From assembly GCA_024742485.1 (NCBI GenBank), contig JANSYK010000004.1, positions 186,001 to 250,000 on the forward strand: 64,000 bases of DNA. The letters run 5' to 3'. The position numbers and the translations under genes are program-made. The DNA is from Alphaproteobacteria bacterium. GTDB lineage: Bacteria; Pseudomonadota; Alphaproteobacteria; Rhizobiales; Rhizobiaceae. Positions within the stretch are counted from its first letter, which is position 1. Each line of letters starts with the position of its first letter. Shown one piece after another: positions 25,585 to 34,645 of the stretch. The notes beneath the pieces were generated by a model that was given only the letters and a program-made list of their open reading frames with translations, did no database searches and had not been told where the DNA came from.

Positions 25585-26841
25585 TCAGCGAATGATCATG
25601 CCCGGAAACAGGCTCAGCAGAACAACGACCAGTCCGGCAACGGTGACAAAAGGCAAGGCGGATCGAAAGATTGCACCCGCTTTCACGTTTGAAACCGTTG
25701 CCGCAACATAAAGGGCAACGCCGACCGGTGGCGTTACCAGCCCGACGGTCAGATTCAGGCACAAAACAACGCCCAGGTGATAGGGATCGATGCCATATAC
25801 CGAGGTCGCGACTGGCAAAATGATTGGCACGACCATGATAAGCGCGGGTATGCCGTCAATGATCATGCCGACGGCCAGCATGATCAAATTCACCAGAAGC
25901 AAAAACAGGATCGGGTGTTCGGCGACCGTGACAACCCATTCGGCCAGACTTTGTGGGATCTGACCGTAAATCAGGATCCAGCTGAAGACATTTGCCGTTG
26001 CCACCATAAACAAAACCAATGCTGCATTCGATCCGGCAGTCAGCAGCATTTTAGGGATATCGCGATCCGACAGTTCCCGTGTGACGAACCGACCGATCAG
26101 ATAGGCCATGACGGCTGCGATGGCAGCCGATTCCGTCGGGGTTGCAATACCGAGCAGGATGCTCCCGATGATCGAAGCAGGAATCACCAGCGTCAACAAT
26201 CCGTCGCGCAGCAGCCCGATCCGCTCCTGACGGCTTAGCGGAGGAGCAATCGGAAACGGGTTGAACAGGCCAATGATAAAAATCACGACCATGAAACCGA
26301 GCGCCATCAAAAGGCCTGGCACGATGCCGGCAATGAACAGGTCTCCGATCGATATCTGAGCCAGGACACCGTAAACGACAAACATCATTGACGGCGGAAT
26401 GATCGGGGACAGCAAACCGGCGGACGTTGTCGTCGCAACGGCAAACTCCTTTTGATACCCAGCCCGTTCCATTTCCGGAACCATCACCTTCGACATGATG
26501 GAAATCTGTGCCGTGGCGGAACCGAGGATTGAGGCCATCATCATGTTGGCAAGGATATTCACATAGACCAGCCCGCCCTTCATGGTGCCGACGATTGCCC
26601 GCGCCATGCCAATCAGGCGGGTCGTGATACCACCGCCATTCATCATTTCGCCGACCATCATGAACAGCGGAATTGCCAGCAAACCATATTTGCCAATGCC
26701 GGATTGTAATTGAAGCGCATAGGAGCCGATCAGCGCGAAGTTGCCGGTATCCAGCACATAGACCGCTGCCGACACCGCAAGGACAATGCCGATCGGCGCA
26801 CCGATGAACAAAAGAACGATGAAGACCAGAGCCGTAATCAT
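25585..26841 (-). CDS. TRAP transporter large permease (DctM family), second TRAP system
   Basis: This 418-residue membrane protein has DctM landmarks: LLAIPLFMMVGEMMNGGGITTRLIG, NMMMASILGSATAQISIMSKVMVPEM, GLLSPIIPPSMMFVVYGVL, GIATPTESAAIAAVMAYL and VGLVTPPVGVALYVAATVSNV. It is the last gene of the minus-strand catabolic operon and overlaps dctQ by 4 nt (ATGA). Substrate unknown. Confidence 0.9.
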   Translation of the reverse strand: MITALVFIVLLFIGAPIGIVLAVSAAVYVLDTGNFALIGSYALQLQSGIGKYGLLAIPLFMMVGEMMNGGGITTRLIGMARAIVGTMKGGLVYVNILANMMMASILGSATAQISIMSKVMVPEMERAGYQKEFAVATTTSAGLLSPIIPPSMMFVVYGVLAQISIGDLFIAGIVPGLLMALGFMVVIFIIGLFNPFPIAPPLSRQERIGLLRDGLLTLVIPASIIGSILLGIATPTESAAIAAVMAYLIGRFVTRELSDRDIPKMLLTAGSNAALVLFMVATANVFSWILIYGQIPQSLAEWVVTVAEHPILFLLLVNLIMLAVGMIIDGIPALIMVVPIILPVATSVYGIDPYHLGVVLCLNLTVGLVTPPVGVALYVAATVSNVKAGAIFRSALPFVTVAGLVVVLLSLFPGMIIR

Positions 26842-27389
26842 TGTGGCGCTCCGGTAGCTGCAGGGTCAACGAGAGCCTGTAGCAGGCAGGCTGCGCTGTG
26901 TATGGTCAGGGTGAACGCAAACCATGGCATCACGAGAAAGAACCACAAGCGCCGCACTCCGATCGTATTGGTCACCTCCTGATAGACGCTGTTGAACGTG
27001 TTTTCGAAAAACAGCTCCAGATCGAACCCGTTCCTGGCCAGCGTCGCAGGGTCGAACCAGACCCAGCACGCATAGGTAAGAAACAGTGCAAACCCCAGAT
27101 TCACGCACTGAACCGCAACGGCCATCCATCGACGGCTGGTTTCCGACACGGCATCTGTCAGAAGGGTCACGGCGAAGTTTCGCCGTTGAGCAAACATCAG
27201 ACTGGAACCGACAAAGGCAAAGACGACCATCAGATTGATCGCCAGCTCATCGACCCAGTAGAGTGACGCATTGATGGCGCGAGTGGCGACATTGAGGATC
27301 AGGAGCATCAACACCGCTGCTACAAGGATCTTCAGCAGAGCAGCTTCGATCCTGGCGATCCCGTCGGATGCTTTCAGAATGAGGTTCAT
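26838..27389 (-). CDS. TRAP transporter small permease (DctQ family), second TRAP system
   Basis: This 183-residue protein has four hydrophobic segments and the DctQ-type block NASLYWVDELAINLMVVFAFVGSSLMFAQRRNF. GGAGGAGC precedes the ATG before NLILKAS. It lies between dctP and dctM of the same operon and joins DctM to form the membrane complex. Confidence 0.85.
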   Translation of the reverse strand: MNLILKASDGIARIEAALLKILVAAVLMLLILNVATRAINASLYWVDELAINLMVVFAFVGSSLMFAQRRNFAVTLLTDAVSETSRRWMAVAVQCVNLGFALFLTYACWVWFDPATLARNGFDLELFFENTFNSVYQEVTNTIGVRRLWFFLVMPWFAFTLTIHSAACLLQALVDPAATGAPQ

Positions 27390-27452
27390 TCCGCTCCTCC
27401 AGCGCGTTTCCTCCCATGACCGCCCGCACACGGGTGCGGGCGGTCAATCAGA

Positions 27453-28442
27453 TCAGGCCAGTGCCTTCGCCTCGGCGCGAAGGGGTGCAATTGACGGTGC
27501 CTTGGGTTCCCAAATGGCATTCCACTCACTGATCGTGTCACCAAAGAAGCCGGGCTCTGCAGTTGTTACATTCATGCCGGTCCCTTGAAGATCGTTGAGC
27601 CATTTCGGCTCGAACTCAACATATTGTGCAAACAGCCAGTCGATCTGCTCTGAAACGGCTTGCGACAACATCTGCTTTTCGGCGTCGTCCAGCGCGGCCC
27701 AGTACTTTCCGGAAACAACGGCAACCACCGGGAACATCATTTGACTTGTGATGGTCAGATTGGGCGCCTGATCATAGAGCTTGAGTTTCCAGGCAAGTTC
27801 GAGATCGATATCAGCGCCATCGACCTGACCATTCGCCAGGGCGTCAAACAGGCCGGGTAGCGGGACCGGCGTCGGCGCAACATCCATCAATTCGTAGAAG
27901 TCGCGCAGAGGTGCAAACGGGGTGATGCGGTATTTGCGCCCCGCAAGATCCGCCGATGTCAGGCCCGGCTCGCGGGAAATCAGATGACGCATCCCTCCCA
28001 GGCCGAATCCCAGCCCCTTCATGCCCAAGCTCTTGTATTGCTCCAGCATGCCGGTTGCCGTCGGACCGGTGAGCAGTTTTGAGGCCCGACCCACATCCTG
28101 CACCAGATAGGGCGTGAAGAGCGCGGCCATGTCATCCAAACGGTTGGAGAATTCAGCCACCGTCAGGAACCCCATATCCAGCCCACCGGACTGGATTTGC
28201 TGTATCATCGTCGCCTCGTTGCCCAGCTGTCCCGAGGGAAAGATCTGGGTTTTGAACGTGCCGCCGCTCTTGTCGGCCATCGATGTCCCGACACGATCCA
28301 TGGTCTGCGTCCAGAAGTGACTGCCGGGCGTGATCGTGCCGATACGAAGTGTTTTGTCGGAACTTGCCCTGACAAGTGCAGGCGTGGCGAATGCCGCCGC
28401 TGCCGCCAACGTTGTGGTTTTCAGAAAGGTACGACGTTTCAT
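27453..28442 (-). CDS. TRAP transporter substrate-binding protein (DctP family), second TRAP system
   Basis: The 329-residue protein has a twin-arginine type leader (MKRRTFLKTTTLAAAAAFATPALV) and a mature DctP fold: IFPSGQLGNEATMIQQIQSGGLDMGFLTVAEFS, a substrate-arginine region in LAGRKYRITPFAPLRDFYELMDVAPTPVP and FDALANGQVDGADIDLELAW. It is followed by dctQ and dctM and preceded by the SDR gene, so the ligand is probably the substrate that the operon's enzymes degrade; its identity is unknown. Confidence 0.9.
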   Translation of the reverse strand: MKRRTFLKTTTLAAAAAFATPALVRASSDKTLRIGTITPGSHFWTQTMDRVGTSMADKSGGTFKTQIFPSGQLGNEATMIQQIQSGGLDMGFLTVAEFSNRLDDMAALFTPYLVQDVGRASKLLTGPTATGMLEQYKSLGMKGLGFGLGGMRHLISREPGLTSADLAGRKYRITPFAPLRDFYELMDVAPTPVPLPGLFDALANGQVDGADIDLELAWKLKLYDQAPNLTITSQMMFPVVAVVSGKYWAALDDAEKQMLSQAVSEQIDWLFAQYVEFEPKWLNDLQGTGMNVTTAEPGFFGDTISEWNAIWEPKAPSIAPLRAEAKALA

Positions 28443-28474
28443 TTGGTTTCTCCCTTGTAAAATTGGTATTTGCG

Positions 28475-29227
28475 TCAGTGGAAATAGGCCCCGCCATCCA
28501 CCACCAGCGTCTGACCGGTCATGAAAGCTGCGTCCTCGGAGGCAAGGAAAGCGACCGCCCCCACGATGTCTTCGGGCAACTGATCACGCGCGATCACCCG
28601 GGCCTTCTGTGAGATTTCCTGAAGCTTTTCGATCTGGTGCGGATTCGCTTTCACCCCTTCAGACAGGGTGAATCCGGGCGCGACACCATTCACACGAATG
28701 CCCGAGGAACCGAGTTCCTTGGCCAGCGCCTTTGTCATTGCGTTTATGGCGCCTTTGCTGGCCACATAGTGCAGCAGATAGGGCACGCCCTTGAACGGCG
28801 TGCCCGAGGAAATATTCACGATTGCGCCCGATCCCTGTGCCTGCATTGCTGGCAGGACAGCACCGGTGACAAGGGCCTGACCCATGACATTGACGGTCAG
28901 GACGCGTTGCCATTCCTCCGGCGAGATTTCAGAAAATTCGGTCAGCTTCAACGTTGAATACAAACCGGCATTGTTGACCAGCGTATCGATCCGCCCGAAC
29001 GCGCTCAGAGCATCAGCTGCCATCGCTTCGCATGATTTTGGATCGGAGATGTCGCATGACACGCCGATCGCGCGGGCTCCGCTATCTGCGATCTCGGTCG
29101 CGGCCTGTACAGCCCCCGACACGTCAGCGATCACCACGGCTGACCCATCTTTGGCAAACCGATCGGCAATGGCACGCCCGATCCCCATGGCTCCGCCCGT
29201 TACGATGACGACATTGTCTTTGTTCAT
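28475..29227 (-). CDS. SDR-family oxidoreductase
   Basis: This 250-residue classical short-chain dehydrogenase has TGGAMGIG (about 10-17), an acidic beta-2 end in IADVSG (favouring NAD), LVNNAGLYS, the catalytic Ser in NISSGTPF and YVASKGA for Tyr-Lys, and ends DGGAYFH. It would oxidise or reduce an alcohol/ketone intermediate of the operon. It follows the thiamine-diphosphate enzyme gene by 29 nt. Confidence 0.88.
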   Translation of the reverse strand: MNKDNVVIVTGGAMGIGRAIADRFAKDGSAVVIADVSGAVQAATEIADSGARAIGVSCDISDPKSCEAMAADALSAFGRIDTLVNNAGLYSTLKLTEFSEISPEEWQRVLTVNVMGQALVTGAVLPAMQAQGSGAIVNISSGTPFKGVPYLLHYVASKGAINAMTKALAKELGSSGIRVNGVAPGFTLSEGVKANPHQIEKLQEISQKARVIARDQLPEDIVGAVAFLASEDAAFMTGQTLVVDGGAYFH

Positions 29228-29256
29228 GTTCTTGTTCCTTCACTTTCAGGACGGGC

Positions 29257-30951
29257 TCAGGCACCCCGTGCGGAATCGCGCAAATCATCAATGGTCAGCG
29301 TCGGTGTAATCAGCTCCGGATCGACCTGAAGCTCGATCAGACTCGGTCCGGGAAATGCACAGGCGCGGTCCCATGCCGGCGCAAACTGATCCGTTTGCTG
29401 AACAGTCTCGCCGTGACAGCCATAGGATCTTGCCAGCGCTGCAAAATCGGGATTGACCAGGTCCGTTGCACTGATGCGGCCAGGATATTCCCGTTCCTGA
29501 TGCATACGGATTGTCCCGTACATGGCATTGTTTACCACGAGCACATTCAGATTTGCCTTGTACTTTACGGCTGTCGCCAGTTCCTGACCGTGCATCAGGA
29601 AACATCCGTCACCGGCGAAACAGACAATTTGTCGGTCGGGATGGGTTCGGGCTGCCGTTACGGCTGCGGGCAATCCATACCCCATTGATCCGGAAATCGG
29701 CGCAAGCTGCGTTCGATACTTTCGGTAGGTGAGAAACCGATGGACCCAAACCGTATAATTGCCGGCGCCGTTGGTTATGATGGCATTGTCGGCCAAATTG
29801 TCTTTCAAGTGCCGAATGACCTCGGCCATCGCCAGGTCCCCGCGCCCCTTGGGAAGGGTCGACCATGCAAGGTATTCGGCATGGCATGCCTCGACATGGT
29901 GTTTTCGTTCGGGCCGCTCGTGGATGGTGCGCCTGTGTTCCAGCAACGACGCAATGACCTCTGGGGCCGGTGCGGCGATACCCAGGTCAGGCGCGTAGAC
30001 ACGGCCGAGTTCGTCCGGATCCGGGTAGATGTGAATGAGCTTTTGGGCCGGTTTGGGAATGTTGATCAGGCTGTATCCGCTTGATTCCATCTCGCTGAAC
30101 CGGGTTCCCAGAAGAACCAGCACGTCAGCAGATCGAATCCGCGCCGCCAGTTTTGGATTGATCCCGATCCCGGCATCACCCGCATAACAGGGATGCGTAT
30201 TGTCAAAGAAATCCTGGCATCTGAACGAGGCAACGACCGGAACCATCAAGCTCGTGGCAAATTCCTGCAAGTCCAGTCGTGCCCTGTCAGACCATGCGCC
30301 GCCTCCGACGATGATCATCGGGTGCGAGGCCGATTCCAACGCGTCCAGCACCGCTGTCCTGTCGGCATCGGTCAGAGTTGCGGTTGCAGGGCGTGCAACG
30401 GGCAGATTTTGAGCAAAAAGCTCGGTCATCTCAACCAGCATGTCCTCGGGAAGCGCCAGTACAACTGGACCGGGCCGCCCGGACATGGCAACGTGAAAAG
30501 CCCGGGAGACCATCTCGGCCATGCGATCAGCGCTGTCCACCTCGGCCACCCATTTGGCCACTTGCCCAAACATTCGTCGATAGTCGATTTCCTGAAACGC
30601 TTCGCGCTCGCGCATGTCGCGCGCTACCTGACCCACGAACAGAATCATCGGCGTCGCATCCTGCCGAGCGATATGGAGCCCGGCCGAAGCGCTGGTCGCA
30701 CCCGGTCCGCGTGTAACCATGCAGATACCCGGACGCCCCGTCAGCTTGCCATGGGCTTCGGCCATCATTGCAGCGCCGCCCTCCTGGCGGCAAACGGTCA
30801 CGTCGATCTGCGGCGCGTCGATGAGTGCGTCGAGAACGGCCAGATAGCTCTCACCAGGCACAAGGAAGCATTGATCAACCTGTTGCTCACACAGACACTG
30901 CACCAGACATTGCGCCCCGGTCTGGGCCTTGTTCCGGATCCACGTGTTCAC
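29257..30951 (-). CDS. Thiamine-diphosphate-dependent enzyme (acetolactate-synthase-like / decarboxylase family)
   Basis: This 564-residue enzyme has the three-domain layout of TPP enzymes. The catalytic glutamate is Glu57 in CRQEGGAAMMAEAHGK; the central NAD/FAD-like domain is about residues 190-320; the TPP-binding motif starts at GDGCFLMHGQE and ends VVNNAMYG. Acetolactate synthase itself is unlikely, because it sits in a catabolic operon with an aldehyde dehydrogenase. A 2-keto-acid decarboxylase making an aldehyde for that dehydrogenase, or an aldehyde-transferring lyase, is more likely. It overlaps the cupin gene by 4 nt. Confidence 0.82.
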   Translation of the reverse strand: MNTWIRNKAQTGAQCLVQCLCEQQVDQCFLVPGESYLAVLDALIDAPQIDVTVCRQEGGAAMMAEAHGKLTGRPGICMVTRGPGATSASAGLHIARQDATPMILFVGQVARDMREREAFQEIDYRRMFGQVAKWVAEVDSADRMAEMVSRAFHVAMSGRPGPVVLALPEDMLVEMTELFAQNLPVARPATATLTDADRTAVLDALESASHPMIIVGGGAWSDRARLDLQEFATSLMVPVVASFRCQDFFDNTHPCYAGDAGIGINPKLAARIRSADVLVLLGTRFSEMESSGYSLINIPKPAQKLIHIYPDPDELGRVYAPDLGIAAPAPEVIASLLEHRRTIHERPERKHHVEACHAEYLAWSTLPKGRGDLAMAEVIRHLKDNLADNAIITNGAGNYTVWVHRFLTYRKYRTQLAPISGSMGYGLPAAVTAARTHPDRQIVCFAGDGCFLMHGQELATAVKYKANLNVLVVNNAMYGTIRMHQEREYPGRISATDLVNPDFAALARSYGCHGETVQQTDQFAPAWDRACAFPGPSLIELQVDPELITPTLTIDDLRDSARGA

Positions 30952-31577
30952 GGTGACAGTCCAATCTCGCCAAAGCTGCGGTAGATTTGGGACTTTGGTT
31001 TCGCGCGGTCTTCTTCGTTTTCGTAGTGGATCGAGGATTTTCCACGCAACACATCCGGCAACACCATTGCACGGATGAAGCGGCTCTGCACGGATCGGTC
31101 GGCCTGTGCAAAGACGGGCACCGGTCCACTTTCAAACCAGGCCCCTCCCGGTCCGAACGAGTTGGACAGTCCGCCGGTATCGATGCGTATTCCACCCTCA
31201 CGAAGGCAACGGATACCGGGCCCCTGATGGGTGTGCAGCAACGCCGTGCCTTCAGGGGGAAAAGTTACACTGTCCAGCCGCAGAAAATTGCCGGGGCCGG
31301 ACAGATGCTCCGGAACCTCGCCGGAGAGTTTGATGGCAGTGTATTCGACGGGCGTTTCGGGCAGTGCCTCGCAAATGTCCCAGCGCCAAAGCGAAGCGCC
31401 TTCGACTCCCGCAGTCAGTGTCAGAGATTGATCCGTCACAAAGCCATCATCACATTGATAGGTCGTTCCGCTCGATGTGACTTCTCCGGCCGTCACATAG
31501 ATGGCGCGGGCAAGCGCACCACTGAATGCAACCTGCTGGCCGTCTGAAAGGTTGTCTTCCAACAAATGCAGTTTCAA
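30948..31577 (-). CDS. Cupin-domain protein
   Basis: This protein of about 209 residues contains cupin-like segments; the first metal motif is LLHTHQGPGIRCLREGG near residue 120. The second half (GGAWFESGPVPVFAQA) supplies the other cupin strand. I prefer the TTG start at 31577 because GGGAGAG lies 5 nt upstream; a GTG 18 nt earlier is possible. It sits between the NIPSNAP and TPP-enzyme genes. It could be an isomerase or a regulator of the pathway; function is not known. Confidence 0.65.
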   Translation of the reverse strand: MKLHLLEDNLSDGQQVAFSGALARAIYVTAGEVTSSGTTYQCDDGFVTDQSLTLTAGVEGASLWRWDICEALPETPVEYTAIKLSGEVPEHLSGPGNFLRLDSVTFPPEGTALLHTHQGPGIRCLREGGIRIDTGGLSNSFGPGGAWFESGPVPVFAQADRSVQSRFIRAMVLPDVLRGKSSIHYENEEDRAKPKSQIYRSFGEIGLSP

Positions 31578-31598
31578 CACTTCTCTCCCGGTCACTGC

Positions 31599-31916
31599 CT
31601 AGCGGCGCTCTCGCATGAACGGTGCCGGCACCAACAGCTTGTTCTCCTGATGCCGCACCAAGGGTCTGATTTTCTTGACGTAATTTTTCCAATCCGCATC
31701 GAGAGCCAGCGCTTTGCGGCGGGTTTGTCGATCCTGAAAGTCGGTATAGGACCACATGTGAATGATCTGGTTCTGCGGTCCGAACTCGACCTGATAATAC
31801 CCGAGCAGATTTCCCAGAATGCGGGTCTGAACGGCCAGACCTTCAGCCTCGTAAAGCTCGAGATACACGGGAACCTTGCCGACATGCAGCGTATAGATTC
31901 GTTCCTCGACGATCAT
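31599..31916 (-). CDS. NIPSNAP-family protein
   Basis: This 105-residue protein matches the NIPSNAP fold (dimeric alpha/beta barrel): RIYTLHVGKVPVYLELYEAEG, LGYYQVEFGPQNQIIHMWSYTDFQDRQTRRKAL and the final DADWKNYVKKIRPLV. NIPSNAP proteins in bacteria often accompany degradation operons, with unclear catalytic roles. It overlaps the aldehyde dehydrogenase gene by 4 nt. Confidence 0.85.
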   Translation of the reverse strand: MIVEERIYTLHVGKVPVYLELYEAEGLAVQTRILGNLLGYYQVEFGPQNQIIHMWSYTDFQDRQTRRKALALDADWKNYVKKIRPLVRHQENKLLVPAPFMRERR

Positions 31917-33382
31917 GCCGCTGCCTCCAGACCTGCCAGACAGATATATTTCAGCTCGGTCCAGTCTTCGATTCCGTATTTTGACCCTTCACGGCCGATT
32001 CCGCTTTCCTTGACGCCGCCAAACGGGGCAACCTCGGTGGAAATCAGACCGGTATTGACGCCCACTATGCCGGTATTCAAGGCATCGGCGACGCGGAAAA
32101 TCCGCCCCACATCACGGCTATAGAAATATCCGGCGAGACCATAGGGCGTATCGTTTGCCATCCCGATTGCACTGCGTTCATCCTTGAAGCTGGTGATTGC
32201 GGCAACCGGACCGAAAACCTCCTCGTGGGAGATATCCATCGCGGGCGTGATGCCGGTCATAACCGTTGGCTCGAAAAACGTTCCCCCCGCCCCATGGGGC
32301 CGACCGCCAATGTGGATCCTCGCCCCTTTTTCCGTGGCATCTGAAACCAGTCGTTCAACCTTTTCCAGTCCGCGCGCATCAATGAGAGGACCTTGGCCTG
32401 TGTCCTGTTCGAGCCCGTGTCCGACCTTGATCTCCTGTGCTCTTGCGCACAACGCTTCTACGAATTTGTCGTGAATGCTCTCCTGAACCAGGATACGATT
32501 GGCGGCAATGCAGGTCTGACCGGCATTGCGAAACTTGCAGATCTGGACACCTTCCAGGGCGGCGTCAATATCCGCATCGTCAAACACGATGAATGCTGCG
32601 TTTCCGCCCAGCTCCAGACTCACCTTGGTCAGATCGCTGGCGCAGTCACGCATGAGTTGCTTTCCAACGGCGGTCGATCCGGTAAATCCGATCTTGCGCA
32701 CAACCGGGCTGTCGATCAGCGCCTTGCCGATTGAAGGTGCCTCCTCACGCCCGCCGGTGACCACATTGAAAACACCAGGAGGAACACCCACCCGCTCGCC
32801 CAGGGCCGCGATCGCAAGTGCTGAAAGCGGAGTGGCTTCGGCTGGCTTGAGGACCATGCAGTTTCCTGCCGCCAGGGCAGGCGCCGCCTTGCGCGTTACC
32901 ATGGCGGAGGGAAAGTTCCACGGCGTGATGCCGCCAACGACCCCGAGCGAATTCCGCGTCACAAGGATGCGGGCATCCGGTCGATGAGGGGGAATGATAT
33001 CCCCATACAATCTTCGGCCTTCTTCCGCGAACCAGCTGAAGAAACTGGCGGCGTATTCGATTTCAACCAGGGATTCACTGAACGGCTTGCCCTGTTCAAG
33101 CGTCATGAGCCTTGCCAGATCGTCCGCATCGGCTCGCATCGCCGCCGCCCAACGGTGCAGGACGTCCGCCCGGTCGGCGGCGGTCCGGCTGCTCCATTCT
33201 TCATGGGCAATCTGGGCCTTGTCGATCGCGTCGCGCGTGTCGGCGGCGCCCATGCGTGGAACGGATGCCAGAACATCGCCGGTCGCGGGGTCCAGCACAT
33301 CAAGTCGGTCACCGGAATTCGCACTGACCCACCTGCCGCCAACGAGGCACTCCGTTTTCAAGAATTCCGGCAATTGGGCCAA
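31913..33382 (-). CDS. NAD(P)-dependent aldehyde dehydrogenase (succinate-semialdehyde dehydrogenase GabD-like)
   Basis: This 489-residue ALDH has the nucleotide motif FTGSTAVGKQLM, the catalytic Glu in LELGGNAAFIVFDDADID, the catalytic Cys in NAGQTCIAANRI and the C-terminal APFGGVKESGIGREGS. These features place it with GabD-type enzymes. A TTG start at 33382 is chosen because AAGGGAAG lies upstream and it gives the typical family length; the longer ATG-initiated frame overlaps the divergent regulator's leader. It is first in an operon of eight genes. GabD-like enzymes also serve as sulfolactaldehyde dehydrogenases elsewhere, but no operator links it to the sulfosugar locus. Confidence 0.88.
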   Translation of the reverse strand: MAQLPEFLKTECLVGGRWVSANSGDRLDVLDPATGDVLASVPRMGAADTRDAIDKAQIAHEEWSSRTAADRADVLHRWAAAMRADADDLARLMTLEQGKPFSESLVEIEYAASFFSWFAEEGRRLYGDIIPPHRPDARILVTRNSLGVVGGITPWNFPSAMVTRKAAPALAAGNCMVLKPAEATPLSALAIAALGERVGVPPGVFNVVTGGREEAPSIGKALIDSPVVRKIGFTGSTAVGKQLMRDCASDLTKVSLELGGNAAFIVFDDADIDAALEGVQICKFRNAGQTCIAANRILVQESIHDKFVEALCARAQEIKVGHGLEQDTGQGPLIDARGLEKVERLVSDATEKGARIHIGGRPHGAGGTFFEPTVMTGITPAMDISHEEVFGPVAAITSFKDERSAIGMANDTPYGLAGYFYSRDVGRIFRVADALNTGIVGVNTGLISTEVAPFGGVKESGIGREGSKYGIEDWTELKYICLAGLEAAA

Positions 33383-33521
33383 TGTATCTTCCCTTTGATG
33401 GGTGCGCGACTGTGTATCTATCGACCACAGGGTTGCATTTCGATACGGCGTGGTCTTTGCCCAGACGTCGTGGTATTTACCTTTTTGTCCGATTATTTCG
33501 CGACTGTTCACGAAGGAAATG

Positions 33522-34370
33522 ATGGCCGACGCGTTGGGAATTGCAGTAGGTGCGTTTGGGCGGGTTGCCTTGCTGTCGGCGACCGAACCCGTTGCGGATC
33601 ATGCACATTCACAGGTCCATGCGCTCATCAAGCTATCCGGTCCCGACACGGTCTATCGTGTTGACGAAACGAGTGCGAAGCTTACCGATACACAAATGGT
33701 CCTGGTCAATCCCTGGACCGTTCACTCCAACCAGCGCCCGTCAGGAATTGAACCAACGGTTCTGTTGGCGCTCTATATCGATACGCTTTGGTTCGGCGAT
33801 CACGCAAACCAGATACTGACGGGCTACAAGAACCTGCCATTTGCACGGACAATGGCAACCGTCAGCTCCCAATTGCAGGAACAGGCTGTTCAACTTGCGG
33901 ACCATCTGGCTGACTTGCATAGTGATGAAGAGCAATTCGATACTTCGCTGCGCGATCTCGTCTGGTCGGTCCTCCAGTGTTCGAAAACCAGCGTTATGTC
34001 AGACGAAAGTTCAGACCGTTCATTCATAAGCGACCATCGTATACGAAAGGCCGTCAAGGCATTTCGTAACGAACCGTCCAAAGAGCTGGATCTCAATGAG
34101 ATCGCACGTGTCGTCGGGCTGTCACGATCACAGTTCTATGCACGCTTTCGCCAATGTACCGGGCTATCCCCGCGCACCTATCTGGACACATTATGCTGCG
34201 AACGCGCTTCACACCTGCTCAGCAGGTCAGACATCACGATTGCCGAAATCTCCGAACGTCTCGGGTTTTCTGCTCAGGGACACTTCACGCGGTTTTTCAA
34301 ATCCAAAACCGGCGTTTCACCAAATAATTTCCGGATGGGGCACATCGATATCGGACGTGTGTTGAGGTAG
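33522..34370 (+). CDS. AraC-family transcriptional regulator
   Basis: The 282-residue protein has an N-terminal cupin-like sensing domain (HAHSQVHALIKLSG; VLVNPWTVHSNQ) and a C-terminal double-HTH: LNEIARVVGLSRSQFYARFRQCTGLSPRTYL and ITIAEISERLGFSAQGHFTRFFKSKTGVSPNNFR. I set the start at the ATG at 33522 because GAAGG is just upstream (a tandem ATG at 33519 exists). It is divergent from the aldehyde dehydrogenase operon and most likely activates it in response to the operon's substrate. Confidence 0.88.
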   Translation: MADALGIAVGAFGRVALLSATEPVADHAHSQVHALIKLSGPDTVYRVDETSAKLTDTQMVLVNPWTVHSNQRPSGIEPTVLLALYIDTLWFGDHANQILTGYKNLPFARTMATVSSQLQEQAVQLADHLADLHSDEEQFDTSLRDLVWSVLQCSKTSVMSDESSDRSFISDHRIRKAVKAFRNEPSKELDLNEIARVVGLSRSQFYARFRQCTGLSPRTYLDTLCCERASHLLSRSDITIAEISERLGFSAQGHFTRFFKSKTGVSPNNFRMGHIDIGRVLR

Positions 34371-34645
34371 CGCATTGCCTCCGGCAATCGACTTCATTGC
34401 GGACCCGGCCCAGTCAACACACTGTCAAACGAATGCCATTAAAGTGCGCCAACATGCCGGTCCCGTTGAACAATCGGGGCTACCAGCCAGCCGAGAAATC
34501 GGTTAGAACCGGCAGCACAGGCTCAATCATGTGTTTGATGCAACGCTTTTTTCGACAAGGTGCCAGGCAGATCACTCTATTCGACACCCATCGGGAACCG
34601 CCCGGGACGGTCACGCGACATGTGAACGCGCTGGCTCGGCCACGG

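Noticed and set aside
29257-30951. Acetolactate synthase large subunit (IlvB) or sulfopyruvate decarboxylase
   Set aside because: No small regulatory subunit nearby, and a sulfopyruvate enzyme would be shorter or split; a generic TPP-dependent decarboxylase is safer.
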